A stretch of 64,000 nt of DNA, taken from Comamonas testosteroni TK102. Its GTDB lineage: Bacteria; Pseudomonadota; Gammaproteobacteria; Burkholderiales; Burkholderiaceae_C. This document shows, in pieces, positions 17,578 through 25,069 of the stretch; the stretch's first letter is position 1; the number at the start of each line of letters is the position of its first letter. The stretch spans positions 3,410,001-3,474,000 of the forward strand of contig NZ_CP006704.1 in assembly GCF_000739375.1 (NCBI RefSeq), given 5' to 3'. Position numbers and translations under genes: made by a program. The notes beneath the pieces are model-generated. The model was not told where the DNA came from. It searched no databases and saw nothing but the letters and a program-made list of their open reading frames with translations.

Positions 17578-18738
17578 TCATGTTTGCGTGGATGACTCGT
17601 TGACCAGCAGTTGCAGCCCATGCGCCTCGGTCGGCAAGGGCACCTCCCATCGGTGCAACATGCCCAGCAGTGCGGCATTGCCGAGCGTGGTGTCGCGCTT
17701 GCTGTTGCGCGCCAGCAAGGTGGATCTGGCAGCCTCCAGATGCACCAGCTCCACCTGTGCACCATAGGCCAGGCACAGGTCCAGCGTCTTGCCACGCATC
17801 TGTCTGGACAGATGCGTGGCATTCCAGACGAAGGCAGCCTTGGCTCGCAACAGGCTCTTGGCCTTGTCCACGGCTCGGTGGGCAGCAGCGCCCTCGTTCT
17901 CGCCATGGCGCAGGCCCAGCTCGGCACGCGCATCGTCAAACGACACCACGGGCAGGCCCGCATGATGCTGGGTCACCCAGTGGTTCTTGCCCGATGCGGG
18001 CAGGCCGCACATGACAATGACGCGCGAGCCCGGATCTTCGTGCAAGGCGTAGTCCGGGTGCAGCTCGGCACCGCGGAAATAGCGCAGTGCGGTTTCGGCC
18101 GAAGCAAAGCTGCGCGGCTTGCGCAAACAGCCCTCTTCCAGGGCCAGCTCCCTGAACAGCTCGATATTCACCAGCACATTGCCCACATCGGGGCAGATGC
18201 GACCGCGAATATCGGCACGGGCCAGCAGCACCAGCAAATGCAGATCGACCTGCCAGGACAGCTCTCTGACCATGAACTCGGGCGAGACGCCTCGGCGCGA
18301 ATCGGCAAAGGCAAAAAACGGCACCTGATGCACGGCAATCAGCCGACAGACCGCCTCGCGCCGGGCCACGGGCGCGCCCGCCTCCCAGAGCATGAGCCGC
18401 GCATCGAGCGCCCCACGGCGCGAATGGCCGGGCTGCGAGATGCGGCCGTCGTCGGCTATCTGCGTGGTCGAGCACTTGGCGACATCGTGCAGCAGCGCGG
18501 CCAGAAAGACCGTCTCGCGCTCCTCGTTGGTGAGCCCTGCATAGTCGCCGTCCTGCAGCAGTTCGGTCACCACCATCTGCGTATGCGTCCAGACATCGCC
18601 TTCGGCATGGTAGATCGGGTCTTGCGGCGTGGTCCTGGCCAGCTCAAGTTGCGGGAAGGCGTCCAGGCAGGCCGCCCAGTCCACCGAGTCGTGAGCGGAA
18701 TGCGGCACCAGGGCCGCGATCTGTTTCCAGCTCCACAT
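17578..18738 (-). CDS. HD-phosphoesterase/polynucleotide kinase fusion (HD-Pnk), RNA end healing
   Basis: A 386-residue two-domain protein. The N-terminal HD domain shows YHAEGDVWTHTQMVV, FLAALLHDVAKCS (the HD pair), GHSRRGAL and VHQVPFFAF; by analogy with Runella HD-Pnk it would remove 2',3'-cyclic or 3'-phosphate ends. The C-terminal P-loop kinase starts at VIVMCGLPASGKNHW, with the Walker A Ser/Thr replaced by Asn, followed by VSFDDARAELG supplying the catalytic Asp and Arg, and an Arg-rich lid (RNSKRDTTLG); it would phosphorylate 5'-OH ends. The start at 18738 sits five bases after AAAGGAG. The RNA ligase gene lies 72 bases upstream on the same strand, giving a complete healing and sealing set. 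Confidence 0.85.
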   Translation of the reverse strand: MWSWKQIAALVPHSAHDSVDWAACLDAFPQLELARTTPQDPIYHAEGDVWTHTQMVVTELLQDGDYAGLTNEERETVFLAALLHDVAKCSTTQIADDGRISQPGHSRRGALDARLMLWEAGAPVARREAVCRLIAVHQVPFFAFADSRRGVSPEFMVRELSWQVDLHLLVLLARADIRGRICPDVGNVLVNIELFRELALEEGCLRKPRSFASAETALRYFRGAELHPDYALHEDPGSRVIVMCGLPASGKNHWVTQHHAGLPVVSFDDARAELGLRHGENEGAAAHRAVDKAKSLLRAKAAFVWNATHLSRQMRGKTLDLCLAYGAQVELVHLEAARSTLLARNSKRDTTLGNAALLGMLHRWEVPLPTEAHGLQLLVNESSTQT

Positions 18739-18779
18739 AAGTTCTCCTTTCACCGCAGCTTCATCACAAAACCACGGTT

Positions 18780-18793
18780 CTGATAGCTATCAG
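18780..18793. repeat. Perfect 14-bp palindrome CTGATAGCTATCAG
   Basis: In the short spacer between the RNA ligase and HD-Pnk genes. Similar TAGCTATCA or TTGATAGCT words occur near 20366, 54207, 54285, 57767 and 58199, all intergenic, suggesting a small dispersed element rather than an operator specific to this operon. Confidence 0.6.
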
Positions 18794-18810
18794 CGATTTC
18801 TGGTAGAGGC

Positions 18811-19647
18811 TTACCAGCTCTTTTGAATCGCATTGGCAAAGATATCGACGCCTGTGCGCAGACCGTTGGCGACAATGGGCCGCTCGCTGTGATGCGAGCC
18901 GGACTCCAGGATCACCTGCACAAAGTCGGAGCGCACGAACTTGTAGCGCTCCACGGTCTGACCGTTCTCCTCGACCTTGATATACAGACCTTCGGCCAGC
19001 TCGGATCTGTCGGTCTGGCGCCAGGCCAGCGGCAAATCCAGTTTCTGCTTTTGCACCTGATCCTCGAACACCGCCTTCCAGCGAGCGCTGCGCCCCAGGG
19101 ACGGTGCCAGCAATGCCAACAAATCCTGCATGCGCCTCGGCGCGATACCGGCGTAGAGCACAGGCACGGACACCACGGGCACACCGGCCAGCAGCGCATG
19201 ACGCTGCGGCGTGTCCAGAAACTGCTGCTCCGAGCGGTCCCAGACGTCGAACTCGCAAAACCAGTGCGGCAAGGCGTCGTAGTAAAGCGAGTGCTTGGCG
19301 TACAGCCACTCGCCATACATCACATAGCGCTCGTCCAGCAGTGCCATCAGCGCGCCTTCATGGGCTCTGGCCCATTGCTTGTAGGCATTGAACTGGCGCT
19401 CGCGCCCGCCCATCTGATCGGCTTGCAGATAGTGGCCACGCGACTGCAGCAACAAACTGCCGTCGGCGCCAAAGCTCAGCGCCGCATTGGCGCCATCGAG
19501 CTTTTCCTCGACCACGATATGCCGGCCGGCCAGGGCTTCATAGGACACGGCATCGGCCTGATCACCGACCTGCAGCCGCGAGCCACGCAGATGCGGCGTG
19601 CGCGGATATTTGAGTATCTCCAGATTGAATAAATGGGAAGTAGTCAT
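18811..19647 (-). CDS. ATP-dependent RNA ligase (Rnl2/DraRnl-like)
   Basis: A 278-residue nucleotidyltransferase. Motif I is VVEEKLDGANAALSF, with Lys as the AMP acceptor; motif Ia LLLQSRGHYL; motif III/IIIa RYVMYGEWLYAKHSLYYDAL and WFCEFDVWD; motif IV AEGLYIKVE; motif V ERYKFVRSDF. This is the complete set for joining 3'-OH to 5'-phosphate ends through ligase-AMP and RNA-adenylate. Start at MTTSHLFNLEI after a GGAAAG site; the frame is open 41 codons further but those are not ligase-like. Paired with the HD-Pnk gene downstream. Confidence 0.9.
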   Translation of the reverse strand: MTTSHLFNLEILKYPRTPHLRGSRLQVGDQADAVSYEALAGRHIVVEEKLDGANAALSFGADGSLLLQSRGHYLQADQMGGRERQFNAYKQWARAHEGALMALLDERYVMYGEWLYAKHSLYYDALPHWFCEFDVWDRSEQQFLDTPQRHALLAGVPVVSVPVLYAGIAPRRMQDLLALLAPSLGRSARWKAVFEDQVQKQKLDLPLAWRQTDRSELAEGLYIKVEENGQTVERYKFVRSDFVQVILESGSHHSERPIVANGLRTGVDIFANAIQKSW

Positions 19648-19849
19648 GTTGTGCTTTCCAAAAAGGGAATAAGCCACGCGCCAAAAGACGTGGCAGACAA
19701 ACCAAGGACAACGAAAGCGGCAATCGCCGCCACCATCGGGCGAAGACAAGAACACCTGGCCGCCGAGCAAAGGGCAGGCCGGGATTCAGAGAGTGCAAGA
19801 GCGCAGGACCGGGGCGCGAGCCAGGTCGGGAACGCCGGGCAAGGGCTTG

Positions 19850-19912
19850 CCCATCGTGAAGAAACTGCCCCTCCGGGGCGGCAGGCCACCTGGGCCAGGC
19901 GCCTCAGGGGAC
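19850..19912. repeat. Decayed copy of the CCCCCTGAG intergenic repeat
   Basis: Contains CCCCTCCGGGGCGGCAGG followed by CCAGGCGCCTCAGGGG, the same closing words as copies near 6300, 44700 and 47700. It lies in the gene-free stretch 19648-20180, where I see no other convincing feature apart from AT-rich possible promoter sequence. Confidence 0.4.
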
Positions 19913-20180
19913 CGATATGTCCATACCGCAGCGCACACCTGAAAAATCAGCGTGTGGCGAAGTCGTTTAGCGCAAACGAATCTGGCAGGACATGGTGCAC
20001 CTCGAAAATGAGAGCGTATAACGCAAGCGGGGTAAAGGCTGGCGAGTTTATTGGCTTGGCATAGCAACTGCCAAGCGGTTTGCCGTGACTGTGGTGCAAA
20101 GGCCACGAATCGGTTTCAAAACGATGAGATGCAGACTGGTGAGACATCGAAGTTTTCCTCCTGCATCTGCCAAGCTGTCA

Positions 20181-20344
20181 ATGACATCTGCACAGGGCTT
20201 GCGCCAACCTCTTCTGATTTCCATGATTGCAGCCGCCGCCCTGGCCGCCTGCGGTGGTGAGGACAACAACGCGAAAAAAGCACCCCAGCGCCGGCTCCCG
20301 AGGTCCCGGCACCAGCACCCGAACCCGAGCAAACGCCTGTCTAG
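20181..20344 (+). pseudogene. Small lipoprotein gene with a one-base frame break
   Basis: The frame from ATG 20181 encodes a lipoprotein signal (LLISMIAAAALAACGGE, lipobox LAAC) and then NNAKKAP. At the C run at 20283-20286 the sense-looking frame moves by -1: from 20285 it continues PAPAPEVPAPAPEPEQTPV and stops at TAG 20342-20344. Read together this is a normal 50-odd residue lipoprotein with a Pro/Ala/Glu-rich tail, common in Comamonadaceae. In the unshifted frame the protein becomes Arg/Pro-rich and runs on. One missing C (or A in the preceding A6) explains it. A real mutation or a base-calling error cannot be told apart here. No classic slippery site is present. Confidence 0.6.
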
Positions 20345-20490
20345 CGCCTGCTTGAGAGGATCGGTAGCTATCAATCGGGCATCATGGCAAGCCCCTGCTG
20401 ATGCCAGACAACGAGGTCAGCGCAACCACGGTCTTCTACCTGCTGCATCTGCAATATTGGAACCTGCAGACAAGCAGTCGCTTTCATGCC

Positions 20491-20516
20491 AAGCCCCGTC
20501 CCCACGGGGCTTTTTG
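20491..20516 (+). terminator. Intrinsic terminator
   Basis: Stem AAGCCCCGT / ACGGGGCTT, loop CCCC, followed by TTT. It lies 147 bases after the lipoprotein stop, so it ends that transcript or a separate small RNA from 20345-20516. Confidence 0.75.
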
Positions 20517-20570
20517 CTATCCAAATCAAGCAAAGACTGCGCCGAGGGTTTCTCAATTACGTAACAATAA

Positions 20571-20629
20571 GCGCCAGCGGTCGGTGTACCGCCCATGGGT
20601 TTCCATTCGCCGCAAGCCAAACGCTTGTG
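20571..20629 (+). promoter_or_regulatory. Structured 5' leader of the PhnD-like operon, possible riboswitch or attenuator
   Basis: Two hairpins precede the transporter genes: GCGGT-CGGTGT-ACCGC at 20577-20592, and CGCAAGC-CAAAC-GCTTGTG at 20611-20629 (one G-U pair). They are followed at once by an intrinsic terminator ending 15 bases before the start codon. This order (folded aptamer-like part, then terminator, then gene) suggests control by early termination. I could not match it to a known riboswitch class. Confidence 0.45.
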
Positions 20630-20639
20630 ACCTACTAAA

Positions 20640-20671
20640 CCGCCGTGTATCCGGACGGCGGTGGCTTTTTT
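20640..20671 (+). terminator. Intrinsic terminator inside the leader of the PhnD-like gene
   Basis: Stem CCGCCGT / ACGGCGG followed by GGCTTTTTT, ending just ahead of the GGAGC ribosome site of the gene at 20686. As no convincing gene ends directly upstream, an attenuator role is likely; a simple terminator for the upstream transcript is the alternative. Confidence 0.7.
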
Positions 20672-20685
20672 GAACGGAGCACTTA

Positions 20686-21567
20686 ATGAAGCACTCTTTC
20701 GCTCGCCGCCAGGCGCTGCGCGGCTTGGCCGTGGCAGCTCTGGCTTCCTCCTCCTTGCTGTCCGCCGCGCATGCAGACACCCCTGCGGTGCTGCGCGTCT
20801 CGGCCATTCCCGACGAGGCACCGACCGAGCTGCAGCGCAAGTTCAAGCCCCTGGGCGAATACCTCTCGCAGGCCACCGGCATGAAAGTGGTGTTCACCCC
20901 CGTATCCGACTACGCGGCAGTGGTCGAGTCCCTGGCCACCCGCAAGCTGGATCTGGCCTGGCTGGGCGGTTTCACCTATGTGCAAGCCAAGATCCGCACC
21001 AACGGCACGGCCATCCCCATCGTGCAGCGGGCCGAGGATGCGGTCTTCACCAGCAAGTTCATCACGGCCGACCCCGCCATCAAGACGCTGGCCGACCTCA
21101 AGGGCAAGACCTTTGCCTTCGGCGCCCCCTCCTCCACTTCGGGCAGCCTGATGCCGCGCTTTTTCCTGCAGCAGGACGGCTTGAATCCCGAAAAGGACTT
21201 CAAGACCGTGGCCTACTCGGGCGCACATGACGCCACCGTGGCCTTTGTGGCCGCAGGCAAGGCCGAGGCCGGCGTGCTCAACACTTCGGTGTGGGACAAG
21301 CTGGTCGAGTCCAAGAAGGTGGACACCAGCAAGGTGCGCGTGTTCGCCACGACGCCCACCTACTTTGACTACAACTGGACGGTGCGCGGCGACCTGGACC
21401 CGGCCATTGTCAAGAAGCTGACCGCCGCCTTCCTGGCACTGGACCCCAGCAAGCCAGAGCACAAGGCCATCATGGACCTGCAGCGCGCCTCCAAGTTCAT
21501 CGCCACCGACACCAAGAACTACGACGGCATTGAAGCCGCCGCCAAGTCCGCCGGTCTGCTGAAGTAA
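20686..21567 (+). CDS. PhnD-family ABC transporter substrate-binding protein (phosphonate or putative selenate type)
   Basis: A 293-residue periplasmic binding protein with signal peptide (RRQALRGLAVAALASSSLLSAAHA). The mature start LRVSAIPDEAPTELQRKFKPL and LAWLGGFTYVQAK are PhnD/PtxB-family features. The IPDEAPTELQRKFKPLGEYL wording resembles the subgroup described as putative selenate binders rather than classical PhnD, but I recall this from family knowledge only. It would capture an oxyanion and deliver it to the fused permease encoded downstream. Confidence 0.82.
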   Translation: MKHSFARRQALRGLAVAALASSSLLSAAHADTPAVLRVSAIPDEAPTELQRKFKPLGEYLSQATGMKVVFTPVSDYAAVVESLATRKLDLAWLGGFTYVQAKIRTNGTAIPIVQRAEDAVFTSKFITADPAIKTLADLKGKTFAFGAPSSTSGSLMPRFFLQQDGLNPEKDFKTVAYSGAHDATVAFVAAGKAEAGVLNTSVWDKLVESKKVDTSKVRVFATTPTYFDYNWTVRGDLDPAIVKKLTAAFLALDPSKPEHKAIMDLQRASKFIATDTKNYDGIEAAAKSAGLLK

Positions 21568-21642
21568 GAAATTCAGCTTTTTTTGACTGCCAACGCTTAT
21601 TTATCAAGCGTTGGCAGCTATTGTTTCCAGAGTATTCGTCTC

Positions 21643-22485
21643 ATGAGCTTCATGCTGGACGATGTGGGCCTGACCCACAGCAACGGCTTTACCGCCCTGT
21701 CCCATATCTCCTTGTCCGCCATCCAGGGCGAGAGCATTGCGCTCATCGGCCCCTCGGGCGCCGGCAAGACTTCGCTGCTCAGCACCATAGGCACAGCCTA
21801 CCTGCCCACGGCTGGTCGCATGCAGGTGCTGGGCCGGACTGCGGCCGCGCAATCCGCCGCCCGCGAACTCAAGGCTTTGCGCAGCCGCATCGGCACCGTG
21901 CACCAGGCCGCCCCCATTCCGCTGCGTCAACGGGTGGTCACGGCCGTGCTGGCCGGCAAGCTCGGCCAGTGGCCGCTGTGGAAGGCGCTGGCATCGCTGG
22001 CCTATCCGCAGGACATTGCGGGCGCGCGCGAGGCCCTGGCCCGCGTGCAGCTTGAGGACAAGCTGTTTGCACGCTGCGACCAGCTCTCAGGCGGCCAGTT
22101 GCAGCGCGTGGGCATTGCCCGCGTGCTCTACCAGCAGGCCGGCCTGATTCTGGCCGACGAACCCGTCTCCGCCCTGGACCCTGCGCTCTCGCAGGCCACG
22201 GTGCAATTGCTGGTGCAGGAAGCTGCCGCGCGCAAGGCCACGCTGGTGGCCAGCCTGCATGCCGTCGATCTGGCTCTGGCCAACTTTGCCCGCATCGTCG
22301 GCGTACGCAATGGCCGCCTGGCCTTTGACCTGCCCGCCGCGCAAGTCAGCGAAGCCCAGTTGCAAGCGCTCTACGCCCATGCCGATGGCAGCCCCGCCGA
22401 TCTGCCCATGCTGCACAACCGCCTGGTTCAGCGCGATCCCGCCAGCACCGCGCCCGCTCCCATCCAGGTGAACGCATGCCGATAG
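21643..22485 (+). CDS. ABC transporter ATP-binding protein (PhnC-like)
   Basis: A 280-residue ATPase: Walker [13 protein letters not shown]-loop near [13 protein letters not shown], signature [18 protein letters not shown], Walker [14 protein letters not shown] and an H-loop in SLHAVDLAL. The layout fits PhnC. Start at [10 protein letters not shown]; the frame extends 20 codons upstream. It overlaps the permease gene by 10 bases, so the subunits are made together. Confidence 0.9.
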   Translation: MSFMLDDVGLTHSNGFTALSHISLSAIQGESIALIGPSGAGKTSLLSTIGTAYLPTAGRMQVLGRTAAAQSAARELKALRSRIGTVHQAAPIPLRQRVVTAVLAGKLGQWPLWKALASLAYPQDIAGAREALARVQLEDKLFARCDQLSGGQLQRVGIARVLYQQAGLILADEPVSALDPALSQATVQLLVQEAAARKATLVASLHAVDLALANFARIVGVRNGRLAFDLPAAQVSEAQLQALYAHADGSPADLPMLHNRLVQRDPASTAPAPIQVNACR

Positions 22486-24050
22486 AAAGGGCCGAGCCCG
22501 CCCGGCCATCGCGCCGCGACCCCTCCGCTCGCGGCCGCCTCAGCGGCCTGATCCTGACTCTGGTCGTGCTCTGGCCCATGCTGCAGACCTCTGGCTTTTC
22601 GCTCAAGCCGCTATTCGATGCCGACAATCTCAAAGTCATCGGCGGCTTTCTCGCGCAGTTTCTGCCGCCCGAAACCAGTGGGGAGTTCCTGGCCTACCTG
22701 GGTCAGGCCACGCTGGAGACCCTGGCCATCGCCACGGCAGGCATGGCGCTGGCCTTTGTGATTGCCGTGCCCATGGCCTATCTGTCCACGGGCGCGGCGC
22801 GTGAGAGGGTCACGCTCAACCCCATCGCCCGCAGCGTGCTCACCATCCTGCGCGGCATTCCCGAACTGGTCTGGGCTCTGGTGTTTGTGCGCGTCTTCGG
22901 CCTGGGTCCTGCAGCCGGAGTCCTGGCCCTGGGGCTAACCTATGGCGGCATGCTGGCCAAGGTCTATGCCGAAATTCTCGAATCCACAGTTCCCGCTCCG
23001 GCCCACGCCCTGCGTGCCAGCGGTGCCGGCCGTATCCAGGCCTTGCTCTATGGCCTGCTGCCGCAGGCGGCCAAGGAGCTGACCTCCTACACCGTCTACC
23101 GCTGGGAATGTGCGATCCGTGCCTCGGTGGTCATGGGCTTTGTCGGCGCAGGAGGCCTGGGCCAGCTCATGGACCAGGCCATGAAGATGCTCAACGGCGG
23201 CGAAGCCGCCAGCATTCTGCTGGCCTTCATGCTGCTGGTGGCGGCGGCCGACCTGCTTTCCTGGTGGCTGCGTCGCGCACTCGACGCCGCGCCTGCCGCA
23301 CGCGCCCTGCCCTTCGGCTGGCGCACCGGCACATTTGTGCTGACTGCCTGTGCGGCGCTATGGGCCAGCATGCGGCTTCTGGATATTGATTTCTCGGCCC
23401 TGTTCACGGCAGATGCGGCCACCAGCATGGGCGACTTTGTACGCGGCTTTTTCCCGCCCGATCTGAGCCGGCCCTGGCTGCTCAGGGTGCTGCAAGGCAT
23501 CTGGGAGACCCTGGCCATCTCCATCGTCGGCACCTTGCTGGCCGCGATCGCGGGCCTGCTGCTGGCCCTGCCGCGCTGGCGTGCACCATGGAACGTGGTG
23601 CTCAACGTGCTGCGCTCGGTGCCCGAACTGGTCTGGGCCACGATCACTGCGCTGGCCGTGGGTCTGGGCCCATTCGCCGGAGCCCTGGCCCTGGCCCTGC
23701 ATACCACCGGCGTGCTGGGCCGCCTGTTTGCCGAGGCCTTGCAGAATGCTCCGGCCGCTCCCGCGAATGCGCTCAAGCTCAGCGGCAGCAATCGCCTGCT
23801 GGCATTTTGCTATGGAACCCTCCCTGGCGCTGCGCCGCAACTGCTGGCTTACACGCTGTACCGCTGGGAGATGAATATCCGCATGGCGGCGATTCTGGGC
23901 TTTGTGGGAGCTGGCGGATTGGGCCAACTGCTGTACTTCGAGCTTTCGCTGTTCCACTATGCCCAGGCCAGCACCGTGATCATGGCCATGCTCTTGCTGA
24001 GCATCGCCGTGGACTGGAGCAGCGCTGCCTTGCGCCGCGCCATGCGTTGA
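22476..24050 (+). CDS. Fused PhnE-PhnE ABC transporter permease
   Basis: A 524-residue membrane protein with two consecutive binding-protein-dependent permease domains, residues about 70-275 and 325-520. Each carries an EAA-type loop: [20 protein letters not shown] and [19 protein letters not shown], both followed by LPQAAKEL or LPGAAPQL, and each ends in [12 protein letters not shown] typical PhnE is about 260-290 residues and homodimerises; here both halves are in one chain, so one polypeptide forms the whole channel. The operon then has just three proteins: binding protein, ATPase, double permease. Confidence 0.88.
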   Translation: MPIERAEPARPSRRDPSARGRLSGLILTLVVLWPMLQTSGFSLKPLFDADNLKVIGGFLAQFLPPETSGEFLAYLGQATLETLAIATAGMALAFVIAVPMAYLSTGAARERVTLNPIARSVLTILRGIPELVWALVFVRVFGLGPAAGVLALGLTYGGMLAKVYAEILESTVPAPAHALRASGAGRIQALLYGLLPQAAKELTSYTVYRWECAIRASVVMGFVGAGGLGQLMDQAMKMLNGGEAASILLAFMLLVAAADLLSWWLRRALDAAPAARALPFGWRTGTFVLTACAALWASMRLLDIDFSALFTADAATSMGDFVRGFFPPDLSRPWLLRVLQGIWETLAISIVGTLLAAIAGLLLALPRWRAPWNVVLNVLRSVPELVWATITALAVGLGPFAGALALALHTTGVLGRLFAEALQNAPAAPANALKLSGSNRLLAFCYGTLPGAAPQLLAYTLYRWEMNIRMAAILGFVGAGGLGQLLYFELSLFHYAQASTVIMAMLLLSIAVDWSSAALRRAMR

Positions 24051-24244
24051 GACGGCTGCGCGGTGCCCCGGCTCCGCGTCAGCTTCATCAACTCCTCCAT
24101 CAATCCGACGCGCAGCCGCCCCCGATGGGCCAGCGCCGCAGCGGCCCGGCCTGCATCCAGGTTCGATGAGCACCGGAGTCTGAATGACTTCAGCCACACC
24201 GGATCCGTGCCGCGACTGATCGCACCACGAAGAGCGATGCCGCT

Positions 24245-24700
24245 TCACACGCCCAAGGGCAGGTCTGCTTTTTTCAGCGTACGCAGCACAAAGCTGGACT
24301 GGCTGTGGCGTATGCCCTTGATCTTGTAGAGCTTCTCACGCAGCAGGCGCTCGTAGTCACGCGTGTCTTTGACGACGATGCGTAGCAGATAGTCGTACTC
24401 GCCAGAGACCAGATGCGCTTCCACAACTTCGGGAATGGTGGCCAGCACCTCGCCGAACTTTTCCAGCGTGTTGTCTGAGTGGCTGTCCAGCGTGACCATG
24501 ACCAGAACCGAATCGGCCAGCCCCAGCGCCTGCGGGTTCAGACGCACGGTATAGCCCTCGATCACACCGGCCTCCTCCATCTTCTTGATGCGGGCCCAGC
24601 ATGGCGATGCACTCAGGCCCACTGCAGCACCAATGTCCTGCAGGCTGGCGCGCGCATTAGCCTGCAAGGCAGCAAGAATCTTTTTATCCAAGGTATCCAT
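24245..24700 (-). CDS. Lrp/AsnC family transcriptional regulator
   Basis: A 151-residue regulator: N-terminal helix-turn-helix (LDKKILAALQANARASLQDIG and LSASPCWARIKKMEEAGVI) and a C-terminal RAM ligand domain (VLVMVTLDSHS through SGEYDYLLRIVVKDTRDYERL). Such proteins form dimers to octamers and sense amino acids. Start at MDTLDKKI; the frame opens further upstream (24814) but without homology. It stands between the convergent transporter operon and the GMC dehydrogenase operon; its target is unclear. Confidence 0.9.
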   Translation of the reverse strand: MDTLDKKILAALQANARASLQDIGAAVGLSASPCWARIKKMEEAGVIEGYTVRLNPQALGLADSVLVMVTLDSHSDNTLEKFGEVLATIPEVVEAHLVSGEYDYLLRIVVKDTRDYERLLREKLYKIKGIRHSQSSFVLRTLKKADLPLGV

Positions 24701-24904
24701 ATTCTTGAATTTACCGCTAAAAATACAAAGACAGAAAATTTTTCTGTAGCAACGCTGTATTCGCAGAATTTGAAGCAACATTTTCTGCGCTGCAACATGC
24801 ACACTTGAGTCCATGGAAGCACGTCTACCGACGCCGCAAAACCATTCAACATGCCGCGCCGTTTACCGTCAGCATCCGGTTGGTTGATCCGCAACACGCC
24901 TACG

Positions 24905-24951
24905 CAACAGGCCGCATCACTTAAGCACAGTGGTGCGGCCTGTTGATTTTT
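24905..24951. other. Long perfect hairpin between the Lrp and cytochrome c genes
   Basis: Arms CAACAGGCCGCA and TGCGGCCTGTTG (12 bp, extendable by weaker pairs), with T-rich sequence on the plus-strand 3' side. No plus-strand gene ends here. It could be a terminator of an unseen plus-strand transcript or part of the 5' region of the Lrp gene. The rest of 24701-25069 shows no gene. Confidence 0.5.
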
Positions 24952-24985
24952 GGAAGGCTCCATCGTCCGGGCCAGCAGCTGCTGC

Positions 24986-25023
24986 ATAAAAAACCCAGCC
25001 GGATTTCCATCGGGCTGGGTTTC
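24986..25023 (-). terminator. Intrinsic terminator of the GMC dehydrogenase operon
   Basis: On the minus strand a stem AACCCAGCC / GGCTGGGTT is followed by TTTTTT. It begins about 50 bases after the cytochrome c stop. Confidence 0.85.
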
Positions 25024-25069
25024 GGGAGCCTGCCTGGCGCGCAAAGCACCTGGCAGATACGCGTGCTAT

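Noticed and set aside
19660..19700. Possible sigma-54 promoter (TGGCGCG-N4-TTATT) before the RNA ligase
   Set aside because: The -24 part is acceptable but the -12 GC is replaced by AT, and no enhancer-binding regulator such as RtcR is nearby.
20271..20290. Programmed -1 frameshift in the small lipoprotein gene
   Set aside because: The A6 run is in the wrong register for an A-AAA-AAG slippery site and the following C4 is not a known slippery heptamer; a simple one-base deletion is the simpler reading.
20571..20671. Fluoride or guanidine riboswitch identity for the leader
   Set aside because: The required 5' GGNGAUGG and 3' core of the fluoride class, and the conserved ACGR and CUAGG parts of guanidine classes, are not present.
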